Below, piece after piece: positions 1 to 11,994 of a stretch of DNA of 64,000 bases. Position numbers and translations under genes: made by a program. Each line of letters begins with the position of its first letter. Within the stretch, counting starts at the first letter, position 1. The DNA is from Climacium dendroides (lineage: Eukaryota; Streptophyta; Bryopsida; Hypnales; Climaciaceae): contig OX467089.1 in NCBI GenBank assembly GCA_950106755.1, positions 2,358,501-2,422,500 on the forward strand. Reading direction: 5' to 3'. The notes below the pieces were generated by a model, which searched no databases, was not told the DNA's origin, and saw only the letters and a program-made list of their open reading frames with translations.

Positions 1-102
1 GCAGTATTCAAGAAGAAGAAGCTCGTCACTCGGGGTAAGACACGCCAGGGACAGAAGACCAGAACTGTAAAGAAGCCGACCGCGAAGAAGTTGAGAACTT
101 AG
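1..102 (+). pseudogene. 3' end of a basic-tailed ORF, probably a gag-like family member
   Basis: Reading frame 1 is open from the window edge to a TAG at 100-102. It encodes a very basic tail with KKKK, KTRQGQK and KKPTAKK stretches. Copy B of the gag-like family (ending at 10801) also finishes in a Lys/Arg-rich tail, and the sequence lies next to other copies of that family, so it is most simply the C-terminus of another copy truncated by the window edge. This assignment is inference; only about 33 residues are visible. Confidence 0.35.
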
Positions 103-952
103 GAAGTTACTTAGGGTAAATTTTTGAGGATAGGGTGGTGAAAGCCTAAATTTTTGGGATAGTTGTATATAATTAGGAAGTTTACTTTTTGAGTGACATG
201 GCCACTAGCAGTTGGAAAGTGACCGGGTCCGTAATTATAGGATCTGAGATCCACTTTTAGCGGAAGTAGTGGGAGTTTAAGTGAAAGTCAACAAGGCTAG
301 AAAGTAGTAAGGGAATGAAAAGTGTTTGGCCTTGATTGACTGGTAGGATAGGATTTTGAGGAAGTAGTTTAGTATTTAAATCCGGGGCTGGTTTGGTCCC
401 AGTGTGCATCTTTATCTTATTTTCTTATATTCATGAGTACGTGAGGATTCGCTCTTGGAGTGATTGAACAAATCATAGTTGTGTGTACTTGGCACTTGTC
501 CGTGTTTTGGAAGTCCAAGTTGGAAAGTGAGTATAAGTAGATACAAGGTGTGCCCGGATGCTAAGTTTATCCGGTCCAGTATTGGATTAGTGTGCGTGGG
601 TAGAGGCAGAAGGGATCTCTAGTGTGGACTAGGAATGGACTTGGAAGAAATACGGAGGAGGGGTACTCTCCGGAAGAAGTAAGGGTTACCACGCCTCCAC
701 AGCGCTCATTTCCCCTTTTTGTCCCCGCTAGTTTAGACCGGATTTAGGACTAACTTAGTAGGCTGTTGTTGTAGCATTGTTAGGAGGAATTAGACTAGCT
801 TGCGTGACCTGCTAGACACGATTGTATTTCCTTTCCAATTGTGAGGACGGTCTGTTTTTCATTTGTAGGATTTGAAAGTTTATTTTTGAAAGTTTGATCA
901 CATAGTGAAACTTCTGACACTTTAAAATCGAAGGGTAGGAGTTAAGCTTCCT
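103..952. other. Non-coding interval with TATTTAA promoter-like site
   Basis: No credible ORF. A TATTTAA box near 372 resembles the TATTTAA boxes upstream of copies A (2609) and B (7402) of the gag-like family. The interval is probably a terminal or promoter segment of another copy. CCGGA motifs recur. Confidence 0.3.
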
Positions 953-2345
953 TCCTGAATTCTAATTAGATTTTCTGTGTCATAGTACAAGGTGAATAAA
1001 TTCCCTGTTATACGCCCAAAAACTCCTTTAAAGTAGAACTAAGTGACCCTAAAGATCGAACCCACAAGATCTTGTGAAGTATTTAGCGTTATTGAACGAT
1101 TTAGACTAAGTTAGCACTCAAACCCAACTTCCGGTTCATGGTCAATTACTCGAAGACATTATAATATCCGGAAAACTAAGAAAGGGCTTTTCGCCAATAT
1201 TCCGGTCCTACTAACTATCCGATCTATATAACAATTACAATCCCAGAAGGCTATAATTTCCGATTCCGGTTACTCCTGTAGACCGATCCACTTCAGTCTA
1301 CCAACATTCTTCCTAATCCTATCTAGTTTAATTTAGCTTCTGTTTTACCATCAGAGGGGTCACCCCTTGGTTTTCAGAGTGGTAGGCCCACCACTCTTTC
1401 AGTAACTTATAGTGGCTGAAGATTCACTTATCCTATTCACTAATCTCCTACTTACTACGGATCTAGTTTAGTCCTTCACAACAATCTGGGTATTAATCCA
1501 GATTACACGTTACACAAGGACTCCCCGTACGATCCTCTGATACTACAACGACCTTGGGCAACCTTTTCTATTCGTGCAAAGCTAGGTGGTTACAAGTGAA
1601 ACCCGTCCATTCCAACACTTTACTAGAGTTATTTCGTTTACCAAATATGGCAACATGACCTCACAGGAGATCGGACACTCAACCGGATTTCCCACCCAGG
1701 AGTTCTAGCGCAAGTAGGAAATCCCTCCCTATCCACCTAGCCTAACAACGGTTTTCTCACCCGGAATCTCAAACTCTAGACACGTTGAGGAGGTGAAGTG
1801 CACTCTCAACTCTTTTACTACCTGCTCACATACACTGGAAATCGAAAAACGGAATGCACCAAGGGGAGGAAATGTCAACTCTAACTCCAACTCTTGTTCT
1901 CCTCTCTTCCGGTCATACAGCAATTATATACACTCACATGACATACACACACACGACAGAGAAGCAAAAGAGAAAGATACAAGGGAATTTGCAAAAGAAG
2001 ATTTTTTTTTCTCTCCCCCTCCCTTTCTCAAGGAAGGTTTATATACAAAACCAAAAAAGTGCAAAAAGGCAAAAGCGTCATGGAATTCGGCCGCATTTCC
2101 AAGCTGAACTTCCGATCCTACCTACCTACTATTGGATAGAATTTGGTTCCGTTCTAACTTCTCTAGTATGTACAAACTTTACTAATCTACAATCCTAACC
2201 CTAAGGTAAGACTCTTCGGCTCGGCTTCCATCCCCTCGAAGATTTCAGTCAGGTTTCGATTCCGTTCTCCCTCCATAGGTTTTGGAACTGGATCGCCTTG
2301 ACCGGAATCAAGCGTGGATTCTAGATCGTGAATTTTTGGTTTTGT
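953..2345 (-). repeat. Left arm of an inverted repeat: reversed 3' part of the gag-like element
   Basis: Read on the minus strand, this segment matches about 4345-5665 on the plus strand almost throughout. It starts in the last codons of the gag-like ORF (the part encoding the FEGMEAEPKS region lies near 2215-2260). It then passes through the same 3' untranslated landmarks: the TTTTTTGGTTTTGTATATAAAC stretch, the GATTCCGGGCGAGAAAACCGT equivalent, the ACTCTGAAAATCAAGG block and the GGGCGTATAACA block. The pair flanks copy A with about 2 kb between the arms. It is either an opposite-orientation copy or one arm of a foldback structure. Confidence 0.75.
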
Positions 2346-2834
2346 TTAGCTTATCTAGAACTCAGAGCGGAAACTAGTGAAGTGGAACCGGATCTGAGTG
2401 CAAGTTGCAGGAAAACCGGATATATATATATACAGAAAATGAAATAGCAAGTAGACCAGATTCAATCCAGTCGAAAGTTTCAAATTGGTCATGACCGTAA
2501 ACCCATCCGAAATTAACCTAGAAACCGGATTAGGGTTGGACCAGATGTCAAGCCGCTAGAACCGAAAATAGTCATCATGACCATGGGTCCATGGCGGGGT
2601 CCTGGGGCTATTTAAGGACTAGGCTTGCCAGTCTTACCTCTTTCATTTCCTCGCGAGATTAAGCGCTCCTCATGTTGTTTACAGCATTGGGTACCCTCGT
2701 GTGAGGTGAGAGTACGCAAGTAGAATTTTGTTACTTCCGGTTGAGATCGGAGAGAGAAGAAAGGAACGGGACGTGCGGCTAGGAGCGGGTGAGGTAGAAC
2801 TGGTAAGGAATCCATACAGGAGGTAATCCACCCC
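2346..2834 (+). promoter_or_regulatory. Putative promoter/leader of gag-like copy A
   Basis: A TATA-like TATTTAAG lies at 2609-2616, 219 bp before the ATG at 2835. Copy B has the same motif at 7402-7409 (140 bp before its ATG), and copy C has TATAAAA on the minus strand at 14953-14947. This recurring position supports a Pol II promoter in each copy. A short AT repeat lies near 2420. Confidence 0.4.
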
Positions 2835-4488
2835 ATGCCGCTGTTGCGTAGGAGGAGTGCAGGGTCGGCTGGTTCTGTTCCGGTCGAGGTGAAGCTTCGG
2901 AAGATATTTCCGGTGATTCCCTTAGACGAACAAGAGAAGGACCAACTCATAGAAGACTTAACTTCTATGGGTTGCCAAGGGTTCGCTGAAAAAACTTGGG
3001 GATTCCGGGACGAGAGGATGGTGAAGGAACTATTGGGCAAATTGTCCAATGAGTTCAATAATACCTTGAGAGGGAATCCGTCCCTCTGGACTGAGGAAGT
3101 CTGGAGAGGAGTGTACAATTTACGGGTAGGGGATCTTGGAATGGCCGGCCGGAAGGATGAATTCATCCGGGGTAAATTCCATGGCGTTCCCAATCCTAAA
3201 GACGGGTACGTAGTTGACGACTATATAGACGATCGATACCACCGTCTTTTGAGGTTTCTAATTCCAATCTTCCATCCGGAGAAACCGACGAGGGTAACAA
3301 TCACCCTAGGGAATACCATTTTCGATTCTCTAAGCGGAACCCGGAACGTGGATTGGGCCCGGATCATTTTTGATCTGGTAACCCAGCTCATCGGGAGGGT
3401 AGGAAAGAATAGAGCTACCCCCATATGCGCATACTTGTATCACTTGTACCATAACCACCCTGACAAACGAGGAAGAGAAGGAGTGGAAGGCTCAGGGAGC
3501 TCTCCTAAAATATGGGGAATCAGAAGAAGACGAAGAAGCGGAATCGGTTCCGGAAACGGAAGAAGAGGAGGAAGAGTTACTGCCGCCAATCAAGCGACAG
3601 AAGACAACTCTTCCCCATAGGCGAGGAACACCTCCAAGTCATGGCCTGTCAACTCCGGATGAGAAACGGAAGGCTGTTATGGAGGAAGAAATGGATCCAC
3701 GGGATCCATTCAATAACTTGATTGCTATTCTCTCTAGTATCCGGGTGGATTGGAAAGTGAAGTATCTGACCCTGTAGGCGATCGGAAAACTGGTGGATGC
3801 GCCGCCAGATAGCCAACTACCAGCGAAGGTAGCTGATTGTATCACCAATCCAGTCGAGTACCGAAGGCGAGAGGAAGAAGTAGTCCGACTTCAGATGGAG
3901 GTGGATACCTTGAAGGCGGAAAACTTCGGCTTAAAGGAGGAGGCAGCCACCACGAGGGAGATAGCAGAGGAAACGCGAAGGATAGTAGAGCAGGTGAAGG
4001 ACATGCTTGGAGTATCCGGGACGGCCGCCACCAAGGCCAAGCTATTTGATGACAAAGACCATAAGGAGAAGAAACTATCTGGTACTAGGATAGTAAGGAT
4101 TCTCACGGACTATGCGGAGCGGGTTGAGATGGCAATGAGGGAGGCACGGGTGTCAGCAGACCGGATTGAAGAAAACAACCAGAAACTAACGGGAGCCACG
4201 TGTTCTAAAGAGATCCATCTGTCAGAACTCTCGCTACCGGAATCATTCCCGGATGTGTTAGCCACTGAAGAAGGGAAGGATAAGACTTCCAAATCCAAGA
4301 TGACTGCACAGACGTCTAAACCGGCCAACACCCCAAAATTTGCCATCGATTTGGAATCCACGCCCGATTCCGGTCAAGGCGATCCAATTCCAAAACCTAT
4401 GGAGGGAGAACGGAACCGGAACCTGATTGAAATCTTCGAGGGGATGGAAGCCGAGCCGAAGAGTCCTACCTTACAGTTAGGATTGTAG
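2835..4488 (+). pseudogene. Gag-like / plant-transposon-like protein, copy A (frameshifted)
   Basis: About 550 codons in two frames. The first part (2835 to about 3465) carries the family core: a GCQGF..WGF N-terminal block, NPKDGY, HRRLLEF/RFLIPI.HPEKPTRVT, GN.IF..L, and VDWA.II..L...VGK.RA...LYHLY. Around 3455-3470 the frame changes into an acidic linker (runs of E). After an in-frame TAG at 3776-3778 it continues to 4488 as a coiled-coil-rich segment containing AKLFD and SGTR-VRIL-DYAERVE. Alignment with copies B and C locates the shift. The core resembles the plant-transposon domain often found on Ty3-type gag proteins, but no zinc knuckle, protease or reverse transcriptase is visible. 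Probably a gag-only non-autonomous element, now inactive. Confidence 0.6.
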
Positions 4489-5665
4489 ATTAGTAAAATT
4501 TGTACATACTAGAGAAGTTAGAATGGAACCGGATTCTATCCGATAGGAGGTAGGTAGGATCGGAAGTTCAGCCTGGAAATGCGGCTGAATTCCTTGACGC
4601 TTTTTGCTTGTTTGCACTTTTTTGGTTTTGTATATAAACTTGCCCTGAGCAGGGGAGAGGGTGAAAAAAAGTCCTCTTTTGCAAATTCCCTTATGCCTTC
4701 CCTTTTTGCTTCTCTGTCGTGGCTGTGTGTCATGTGAGTGTATAAGATTGACCGGAAGAGAATAGAGTAAGAGTTGGGGTTAGAGTTGACAATTTCTCCC
4801 CTTGGTGCATTTCGTTTTTTTCGATTTCCAATGTGTACGTGAACAGGTAGTGAAAGAGTTGGGAGTGCACTTCAGTTCCTTAGTGTGTCTAGAGTTTGAG
4901 ATTCCGGGCGAGAAAACCGTTGTTAGGCTAGGTGGATAGGGAGGGATTTCCTACTTGCGCTAGAACTCCTAGGTGGGAAATCCGGTTGAGTGTCTGATCT
5001 CCTGTGAGGTCTTGCTGCCATATTTGGTAAACGGAATAACTCTAGTAAAGTGTTGGAATGGACGGGTTTCACTTGTAACCACCTAGCTTCGCACGGATAG
5101 GAAAGGGTGCCCAGGGTCGTTGTAGTATCAAAGGATCGTACGGGGAGTCTTTGTGTGACCTGCAATCCGGATTAATACCTAGATTGTTGTGAAGGACTAA
5201 ATCGGATCCATAGTAAGTGGGAGATTAAAGAATAGGATAAGTGAATCTTCAGCCACTATAAGTTACTGAAGGAGTGGTGGGCCTACCACTCTGAAAATCA
5301 AGGGGCGACCCCTCTAATGGTAAAACAGAGGCTAAATTAAACCGGATGGGAATAGGAAGAATGTTGATAGACTAAAGTAGATCGGTCTACCGTAGTAACC
5401 GGAATTGAAAATTATAGCCTCCTGGGGTTGTAATTGTAATATAGACCGGATAGTTAGTAGAATCGGAACAGTGGCGGAAAGCCCTTTCTTAGTTTTTCTG
5501 GATATTATAATGTTTTCCGGTAATTGACTTGGAACCGGAAGTTGGGTTTGGGTGCTAACTTAGTCTAAATCGTTCAATAACGCTAAATACTTCACAGGAT
5601 CTCGTGGGTTCGATCTTTAGGATCATTTAGTTATACTTTAAAGGAGTTTTTGGGCGTATAACAAG
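4345..5665 (+). repeat. Right arm of the inverted repeat: 3' end and 3' flank of copy A
   Basis: This is the plus-orientation counterpart of 953-2345. It begins in the last 140 bp of the copy A ORF and runs through the 3' flank to the GGGCGTATAACAAGGAATTTACTCACC block near 5652-5680. Similarity stops on both arms just past that block, so it marks one end of the shared unit. Confidence 0.75.
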
Positions 5666-5884
5666 GAATTTACTCACCCTGTATTACAACAAATTACTCT
5701 TCTTTATCACTCTTAAATCTTTTCCCTAAATACCGGACAATTTCCTCCTCTCTCTATAAACTAATCCGGTCCAGACTAAATCTGACCCGAATAAAAATCG
5801 ATTTACAACCCACAAGAACCAAACCGGAACTCACACTCCCGACCGGATCTCTTACTATTTTATCCGAGGACTCACTTTCCTCGG

Positions 5885-7140
5885 TTTCTATTCCGGTTTT
5901 GTTTAACCTCTGTTGGCACTTCAGAGGGACCTACCGCTTATTCTCAGAGAGGTAGGCGCTCCTCTCCTTCTGGTCTTTATAGTGATGGAAGATTCACTCA
6001 ACTAATCTATCCTCCTATTCTAATAGGATCCGGTTTGATCTTTCATAGCAAACTAGAAGTAATTCCATTCTGTAGGTTACACAAAAATCCCCCATACAAT
6101 CCTCACCAACTACAATGATCTTATTGTCTCTTCAGATCCGTGCAAAACTAAGGTGGCTACAAGTGCGTCTGCCCATACCAGTACAATCTAGAGCTCTTTC
6201 GTTTACTTCTTTAGATAGTAAGACCTCTCAAGTGTTCAGAGGCTAACCCAGACATTCCATCTAATAGCTCTAGCATAGTTTGAGAATCCTTTCTCTTACT
6301 ACCTAGCCTAGCATTGGCTATCTCACCCGGAATTATGAATTCTAAATCTACTGAGGTGTCTTGACTCACTCGCAACACTTACAACCTGTTCACATGCACC
6401 TGCAATCACAAGAAGACAACAAGGGGAGAAGCTCCTCCCATACTCTACTCATCTATACTCAATCTCTCCCTCCCTTATCTGGCCAATCTTTGGTAAGACA
6501 AGGAAAACAATAGAAAATACACAAGAGACAACATATGCAAGAAGGAAAAACTCCCTATCTCAGTCTTGAGACTTGAATTATATACAGAATTTACAAAAAG
6601 GTGTCCCCGAAAATCCGGCACTGATCCGGTCGAGATTTTCGAATTTGAACTTTTCCTATCTTTCCGAGATAAGGTCCGGTCTAACAAAATTTCCTACCTT
6701 CTAATTCCTAACTACCTATCCTTCCTAAGGGGGTCCACCACTATCTGGAGTAGCTATGGGGGAGAATTCACTCAAATTCCTACTCTTATCTCTCCCTTCC
6801 AGAACTCGTTCCGGTTCTACAGGGGAAGTCACCCTTGTCATCGTCTGTAGGGCCTCTGAAGTGGAAGTCCTTCCACCCTCCTTCTCCTTTGATATTGGGG
6901 TTTCGAAATTCCCCTCCAGTATCTCCACCTTATCGAACTCATCCGGGATTGAAATTCCAGATAGAGAGACCAACCCACTCTGGAACTTCCAGACAGTGTC
7001 CTCCAACCCCTTTGGGTCCTTCCGGAATTCCTTCATGGCCTCTTCTTATTCTCCAGCAAAGTCAGCTAAGATGCAAGCGATGCGGGTACCTGAAGGTTTC
7101 TGATCCTTATGCATGTGGGATTCCGGAATCCGGAAATGGA
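5885..7140 (-). repeat. 3' part of a gag-like copy (copy D), direct repeat of 11995-13240
   Basis: This segment is co-linear with 11995-13240. Shared landmarks include TTTCTATTCCGGTT, the CAGAGAGGTAG block, TTTATAGTGATGGAA, ACAAGGGGAGAAG and the coding 3' end. On the minus strand from about 7110 to 6725 it encodes KEFRKD.KG(L/I)ED.V.KFQSGLVSLSGISIPDEFD and ends in ATPDSGGPP, matching the C-terminus of copy C. No start or upstream coding region is present, so this is a fragment. Confidence 0.7.
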
Positions 7141-7548
7141 TCGAGGATAAAAGAATTAGGTGAGAAAAATAGAGAAAAATCAAAAAAATTATAGTTAGAA
7201 CGTGAATTTTGTGCGAGATAATCCAAATTAAGAAATAAGCATTCCAGCAAAAACCGTAACCAGAACTTATCTGGATCTAGAATCCGAATTTACCCGGAAC
7301 ATAGAAACCTACTGTATAGACCTCGTAGCTACGGGAGTAGGATACCGTTAGTACAACGGACCTGTAGACGTTGTCTTGATTTCCGTAGGGAGACGATTTA
7401 GTATTTAAGCTGTTTGCCGAGGGTTTTGATCTTCACCTTCCTGTTTTGTTTTTCTGAGACTATCTGTGTGAGTAGTTGAAAGAAAGAGTGGTGAGTTAGC
7501 GACTGAATTAGGGTTACTCTTCTCTCCTCTCGTTTTTACTTAGGTCTT
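7141..7548 (+). promoter_or_regulatory. Leader of gag-like copy B with TATTTAAG box
   Basis: TATTTAAG occurs at 7402-7409, followed by a pyrimidine-rich stretch and the ATG at 7549. Spacing is comparable to copy A. No ORF of note. Confidence 0.35.
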
Positions 7549-10500
7549 ATGGCATCCAGAGCAGTACAAAAGGTAGCAGTATCTGCCCGGATTATCTCTC
7601 TGGCTATTTCAGACAATCCGGAACTCCACAAGCAGTTAGAGGAAGATTTGACTAAGTTAGGGTGTGTCGGTTTATTACACCGACCATGGAACCATAAGAG
7701 TGAGGATATGATTCGGGAACTACTTCATGGTGTTCTGAATCAGTATGAGCTCATTTTAAGAGGACGGCCAGTCACGTGGACTGAGGACATTTGAGCGGAT
7801 GTCTATCAGTTCTGGAAGAGCGGAAACGGGTTAGTATCAAGGACGGACCATTTTGTAGCCAAGAAGTTCATAGGTTCTGCAAACCCTAAGGACGGATTCG
7901 CTATTAGCGAATACAAGGACGAGAGACATAGGCGGGTACTAGAGTTCCTCATCCCCATCTTGTACCCAGAAAAACTTACACGGGTCACCATTACGGTCGC
8001 CAATACTATTTTCGAGGCTATGGAGAACCGAGTTGTGCACTGGGGTTGTCGTGACCCAAATGACACCTAACAGCTCCCAGCAACTCACTAAGTTCACTCC
8101 AACCCAATTACAGCATCACTTGGTCACCAACTGCCTAACACTACACATGCCAAGTACCCACAATGTTAGTCCCCATTTCCAACTCAGTTTGCCAAGTACC
8201 AGTTATCGAGACTACTAGTACACACTCCCATCGTGACACTAGGCATGTCATTTAGTAACATGGGGCGGAACTTCCACCTTAATGTGCAAGGACCCATGGT
8301 AGCACTACTCACCATGGTCCTAACCGCCCTTGAGTGTCACCCCACCCCATGCTAGCCCTTTTTGCATTTGCTACTCATCCACTAGAGGTAACCGGTGCTT
8401 ACAACTCGGGACACATCCAAGGAGGCCTAGCAAGGAGCGGGACTCCACCCAACCGATGCCACGGGACACACACAAGTGTCCCATGGTGCCTTGAAGTGGT
8501 GGTGAAGTCACCACCACCAACCATGAGTCACCAGGACTCACCAAGGCTTCAAGAGGGAGTGAGGAGGGAGACCAACCCCTCCTATAGTACTCTTTGTGGT
8601 ATTCGGCAGACCCCGCCATCCTAGGTCGAAGGAAGTCCTTGGATAACCTTGGGTTGTGGAAGACCACCCACTTCCAACCCAAATCGCCAAGTTACGTCAC
8701 CGTTTAGGCTCTCGAACTTCCAACCGGCGTAACTTTGCGCTCAGAGCTCCAAATCCAACATGCGAGCCCATTTTAGACATCTACGCAACAAGTAGATGCC
8801 GATGGACTGCTCACTCGTCCCATTTGGATAAATTCTCATAAAGTTATGGCCCTCTAAAGATTCGAATGCACCGGGGGAGGCGTCACGCCTTCACCACGGC
8901 TCTTCTTTTGGCCATAACTTTTGACTCATGTCTTAGAACCTCGTAATGCTTGTCATTCTAGGTTCCTTGTGTTTATAGCTTTCCAATGATATGCCACATG
9001 CCATACTTTGTTGTAGGCTTCATTGAAAACCCCTCACACCTAGCCCTCAAGTGTCCCGGCGCCACCGGGACCCAGTCAACTTTGAGCGGCCATAACTTTT
9101 CGCTCACAACTCCAAATTGCGTGTTCTTTGCGCCATTAGAAGCGTATTGTCAAGAGCTTTCCAAGCATGTGTAACACTCTCATGTTCACTTCAAAATCAG
9201 GGCGCTATTGCGCCCTGTTTGATCGGGAGTCTCTTCATTCTCCCTACCTAGTCTATTGCAAGGCTTGGGAAGTCACCCCCAAGGTCCCCCCCTTGCGGAC
9301 TAAGGTTCATTTGGGCACCCAAGTAGATGGGGGTGTAACAGGGGTAGAGTCATAACCGGGATAGTTGCTAAATTAGCAGATCATGTAACCCGCGCAAAGG
9401 CAAGTCTAGTTAGCACCTACTTGTTCCATTTATACCACCAGCAGGAACTTTCGAGCGCTACAGAAGTAATCCAGTATGACACCGGAAAGGCTACTCTACC
9501 GTACGGACTTTCTGGGGAAAAAGCAGAAGATCCGGTCAAGTTGGAACCGGAAGAACACCTCAAGGAACCCCATGACCAATCTAAGGAACAAGAAGAGAAA
9601 GTCAACCGATCCGGGATCGCGATCCAAGCCATCGGCGATGGAGAGGGGGGAGTCAAGTAAAGGACTGGAAGTAGAAACTGAATCAACATTTTTCAATGCT
9701 GGGTTCGAATGAATACGTGAGGCCAAGGTACTCCACGACAGTCTGGCGGATCTGGTGATAGACACCGTGGAAGTTTTGAAGGTAGAACTGGATTAGATTG
9801 TGGAAGCTGTCAAGCGACTGCCCAAGCCAGAAGATCTAATGCGAAGGGAGGATCAGATTCAGGAGTTGGAGGCGGAACGGAACCAACTCCAGGCCCGACT
9901 GAATTAGGCAGAAGGGGAGATGGCAGCTTCAAAGGAGAAAGAGAAGGAGGCTCTCTTTCTTGTCAAGAACCTATCCGAAGCAATCGACATCAAGGCCAAC
10001 GTCATCACGAAAGCGGCTTTGTTTGATTCGATGATGATATCAGAAGGCCACATCACCAGGACCAAGATAGTGACCATCCTCGTGGACTTCACTGCAAAGA
10101 TAGAGTGGGTTTTAGGAGAGCTACGGTAGCTACTAGCGGCCATCAATCCGAATCAGGTGATGGATTTCTCAACCTTTCCGGAACTTCTTTTTGTCTCGGG
10201 TACTCCTGGGAGACCGGTAGTGGATCGAGCAGCTTGAATGGAGGGACTGAGAGGGATACTCACGCCAGCTGAGCCTACCTCCAGTAAGATGCGCATGACG
10301 GAGCTAAATTTGAGGCCAGCTTCGGAACCGGAACCTGAGTCCAGTGTGAAATCGGTTCCGGTACCACCTAGTAAAGTCTCGACTCCGGAAATTCCTAGGG
10401 CACAAACGGTACCGAACCTTATAAGGGGGACATTCAAAATTCTAGGGCAGCAGGGTAGAGGAGACCTCATCAACCGGATCGGTGGAATGACCAATCCAGC

Positions 10501-10801
10501 CCGGACGAATCCAAAAGGGTTCTCGCATATGCAAGAGACTACACCGGAAAAGAGAAGCAAACCTGCAACACTGGAGGAGACACCGCCAAAGAATGAGAAG
10601 GAAGTTCAAGTCATTGAAGATTCCGAAGAAGAAAGTGCGTACTCCACTTCCGGAACTGAGGGGGACAGCGATCCGTCTCCCGCAACGCACCACATCCAAA
10701 CTCGAGCGATAATGAAAACGACTCCAGCCAGAAGTATGAAGGGGACACCAACCAGTCAAACAGGCAACCGCTTGAAGAAGGGTCGGAAGCCAAAACATTA
10801 G
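7549..10801 (+). pseudogene. Gag-like protein, copy B, split by a solo LTR
   Basis: The N-terminal part (7549-8046) encodes the family core: DLTKLGCVGLLHRPW, then after a TGA at 7792-7794 the NPKDGF, RRVLEFLIPILYPEK and TRVTITVANTIFEAM blocks. The ORF then breaks exactly at the duplicated GGGGT of a solo LTR. It resumes at 9341 as RVITGIVAKLADHV and YLFHLYHQQ, restoring the family alignment. Downstream are several stops or shifts (9658-9660, about 9710, 9904, 10126, 10234). A coiled-coil segment contains ALFDSMM and TKIVTILVDF, which matches AKLFD/VRIL in copy A. The last open stretch, 10238-10801, ends in a basic tail (RLKKGRKPKH). Dead copy, but its C-terminal extension shows the likely full length. 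Confidence 0.6.
8047..9340. mobile_element. Solo LTR (1294 bp) with GGGGT target duplication
   Basis: The segment starts TGTCGTGACCC and ends GGGTGTAACA (TG..CA ends). It is flanked by perfect 5-bp direct repeats GGGGT at 8042-8046 and 9341-9345. It is about 90% or more alike, by eye, to 27776-29067, which has its own different duplication. No internal retroelement sequence is present. It therefore reads as a solo LTR left by recombination. Short ORFs inside it are shared by both copies and have no coding character. It contains the ATAACTTTT..CTCACAACTCCAAAT motif common in plant LTRs. Confidence 0.9.
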
Positions 10802-11994
10802 AATTCTTAGGAAGAGTAGTATTGGATCTGGAACGGGTTTCCGAGTGTGGGCCTAGGTTCCAGAATCATAGGCGTATAGTTCGGAAAGATCTGGCAATCT
10901 TGGGACAACAGTAACTAGCCTTTCCGGATATTCCGGGGTGTTCAGTGATTGGTTGCCTGGATTTCCGGATTTCCTTGTCAAGCTTTTAGGAGTTGACTTG
11001 GGATTTTCAGTTAGTATTTTAATGACAAGCAAGTTAGTTGTCTGGATTCCATTCCAATTCCACTTTAGTGCTTTCATGTATGTTACTTTAGTTTTCCTTC
11101 TTAATCTAAGTCAGCTGGGGTACTACTGGCAACACTTTACTTACATAGTTTTGGTTAATGTATGTGTTGGTGTTGTATCCTTGGACTGGAGTAAGAGAGG
11201 AAAGGGAGAAGAGGAATCCGGATCTTGAACTACGGATCTCTTGGGTGTTGAGCTAATCAGGAGAGGATGCAGGCTGAGTAAGAAAGTGAAAGCGTTACGT
11301 ACCTTTAATCTGTTGGAACGGCGATCCGAGTAAGAGAGGTAGAGGTCCCTGCGAGTCCGGAACCAGGAGGGTTCTGTGCGGAGATAAGCAACCGCCAGAG
11401 GAAAGGAACTCCTATTACTCCGGAAGGTCTACCAACCTCCTCCTTGCTACGTGTCTTCTCCTTGAAAATCTACTCCCTTGAATCTATAAGTTCGGATCTG
11501 TTGTTGGAGTAAGAGAGGTGTGAGAAATTCTTTGTGTGACCTACTTTCGGATCAGCCAATCCGGAAACTGTGAGAGAATACTCCTCCCTCCTCCCATAAC
11601 TGCATTGTCAAGGATGTGTTGTTTAGTAGATTTAGAGTACAGAGAGGTTGGTTACACAAGTAGTGAGTCCCCACCCCTTTTTAGATCAAGGGCGGACCCT
11701 CTGAGGATAAAACAAAGGTAACAAAAACCAGTAATAGAAAGAAAGCCGGAACTAGGTTCCGGAGGTGGTCCGGATCCAGAACGGATTAAGTTACCAGAAC
11801 GAGGTAAGGGAGTGAGACAAAGGGAATTAAGGGAGTAGTCACGATCTGGATACTTCTAATCCAACCGATATCATACTAGAGTTCCCTGGAACGATAATTC
11901 GTATCATCTTGCAACAATTCGTCATTGTAAGGATACTTGCAGCTAACTGCGGGTATGACAATGCACCCCCTCATCAAAAGCTTGGCCTTTGCCT
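10802..11994. other. 3' flank of copy B and degraded terminal sequence
   Basis: No credible gene. The stretch 11640-11720 (CAGAGAGGTTGG..AAGGGCGGACCCTCTGAGGATAAAACAAAGG) resembles the flank near 5270-5330, indicating another decayed terminal segment of the gag-like family. CCGGA motifs are frequent. One 96-residue ORF near 10938-11228 has hydrophobic composition only and is not called. Confidence 0.35.

Noticed and set aside
8334..8682. ORFs of 96-103 codons, repeated at 28063-28411
   Set aside because: They lie inside the two solo LTRs. Both strands are open, so the similarity reflects the shared LTR and not a gene.
10938..11228. 96-codon hydrophobic ORF
   Set aside because: Composition reflects T-rich sequence; not conserved in the related flanks of the other gag-like copies.
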